NCBI RefSeq assembly: GCF_018332655.1
Contig: NZ_BOQL01000026.1
Location: 124,001 to 188,000 of the forward strand
Direction: 5' to 3'
DNA from: Actinoplanes auranticolor
Lineage (GTDB): Bacteria > Actinomycetota > Actinomycetes > Mycobacteriales > Micromonosporaceae
DNA: 64,000 nucleotides
The notes under the pieces were generated by a model. The model saw only the letters and a program-made list of their open reading frames with translations, had not been told where the DNA came from and did no database searches. How positions within the stretch are numbered: the first letter of the stretch is position 1; every line of letters starts with the position of its first letter. The position numbers were made by a program, and so were the translations under genes. Positions 63,552 to 64,000 of the stretch are shown here, one piece after another.

Positions 63552-64000
63552 TCATGCCTGCTCCGCCGGTAGGTGACCCTGGCGCACCGCGGCGACCAGG
63601 CGTTGGTGGTCGCTCTCGACCTGGTCCGCGTACGCGCGGGCGAACTTGCAGAGCATGTCGTCGAGCTTGTCGCTGCTGCCGATGTAACCGGCGATCATGG
63701 AGGCGCCGCTGGTCCGGGCATGACTCTTGGCGAGCAGGTAGCCGCAGATGCCGGCGTAGTCGCCCAGCGCGCCGGCGTTGATGTCCTCGACCAGGATCGC
63801 GCCCTTCATGTCGCGGAACTGCCGCACGTAGAACTGCAGCCGGCCCACGGTGGTCCAGCCCAGCAGCGGATCGCTGACCGTCTGCAGGGCCTGCTGGTAC
63901 TCGACCACCCGCTGGCCCTGGTGCCGGTGCCAGGCGACCGAGCCGTGCTGGTGTCGCGCCACGACCGAGCGGCGGGCCTGCTTGAGCTGCAGGAACACCA
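63552..64000 (-). CDS. DUF2252 family protein, 5' part beyond the window
   Basis: 149 C-terminal residues are visible; the reading frame is open to the window edge, so the true start is outside. The section shows the DUF2252 features QLKQARRSVV, HQGQRVVEYQQALQ, FYVRQFRDMKG and CGYLLAKSHARTSG. Members are about 400-450 aa, kinase-fold-like and of unknown function. An internal methionine at 63998 should not be taken as the start. Confidence 0.88.
   Translation of the reverse strand, partial: VFLQLKQARRSVVARHQHGSVAWHRHQGQRVVEYQQALQTVSDPLLGWTTVGRLQFYVRQFRDMKGAILVEDINAGALGDYAGICGYLLAKSHARTSGASMIAGYIGSSDKLDDMLCKFARAYADQVESDHQRLVAAVRQGHLPAEQA

Overview
The window is very GC-rich DNA with GC3-biased codons, frequent GTG starts, Shine-Dalgarno motifs of the GGAGG type and several likely leaderless genes. 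The mix of secreted plant-polysaccharide enzymes, a RamB-like regulator beside the glyoxylate shunt, F420/PPOX and DUF2252 proteins and many FtsX-type exporters points to a filamentous actinomycete. My best guess is Micromonosporaceae (Actinoplanes-like); this is inferred from gene content, since no rRNA or tRNA gene is present. I see no phage, insertion sequence or CRISPR array.

Layout. 1-4.7 kb: a modular GH10-CBM2-GH62 xylan-degrading enzyme (cut by the window start), a PL3 pectate lyase and an MFS transporter. 4.6-10.7 kb: mannitol dehydrogenase-family oxidoreductase, then malate synthase and isocitrate lyase in a coupled operon (glyoxylate shunt), with a divergent RamB-like regulator. 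10.9-18 kb: small membrane protein, two uncharacterised coupled genes, a NodB deacetylase lipoprotein, an EAL-DICT protein diverging from an AA10 lytic polysaccharide monooxygenase, a DUF305 lipoprotein, MarR, GNAT, O-methyltransferase and a broken TetR gene. 18-23.4 kb: a NarL-type two-component pair divergent from an ABC/FtsX exporter. 23.4-26.5 kb: esterase, TetR operon with a decayed monooxygenase, a P-loop kinase and GNAT.

26.5-36.1 kb is the most striking part. Seven minus-strand genes, almost all with overlapping stop/start codons, encode CheW, CheR-TPR, CheW, a transmembrane receptor, CheA-REC, CheB and a REC-REC-REC-histidine kinase. The part list matches the Pseudomonas Wsp chemosensory pathway (alternative cellular function class), but the place of the diguanylate cyclase output WspR is taken by a triple-receiver histidine kinase. 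No flagellar gene or free CheY is nearby.

36.3-41.7 kb: a second ABC/FtsX exporter co-directional with its own kinase/regulator pair, apparently paralogous to the 18-23 kb module. 41.7-47 kb: M64 metallopeptidase, an acyltransferase with a long repetitive tail, a CAP-domain protein and an L,D-transpeptidase, all acting at the envelope. 47.3-52.5 kb: a MacAB-like exporter operon with an EamA transporter, then a membrane GGDEF protein. 52.5-58.1 kb: one giant (1853 aa) low-complexity protein with several internal repeat families and a helical TPR-like C terminus. 58.7-64 kb: small ORFs, a membrane-anchored hypothetical, pirin, an acyltransferase, a lipoprotein, a PPOX-fold protein and the 3' part of a DUF2252 gene.

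The themes are plant-biomass attack, acetate/glyoxylate metabolism and dense envelope and c-di-GMP/chemosensory signalling. Two gene remnants (17.5 kb and 24.5 kb) show local decay.
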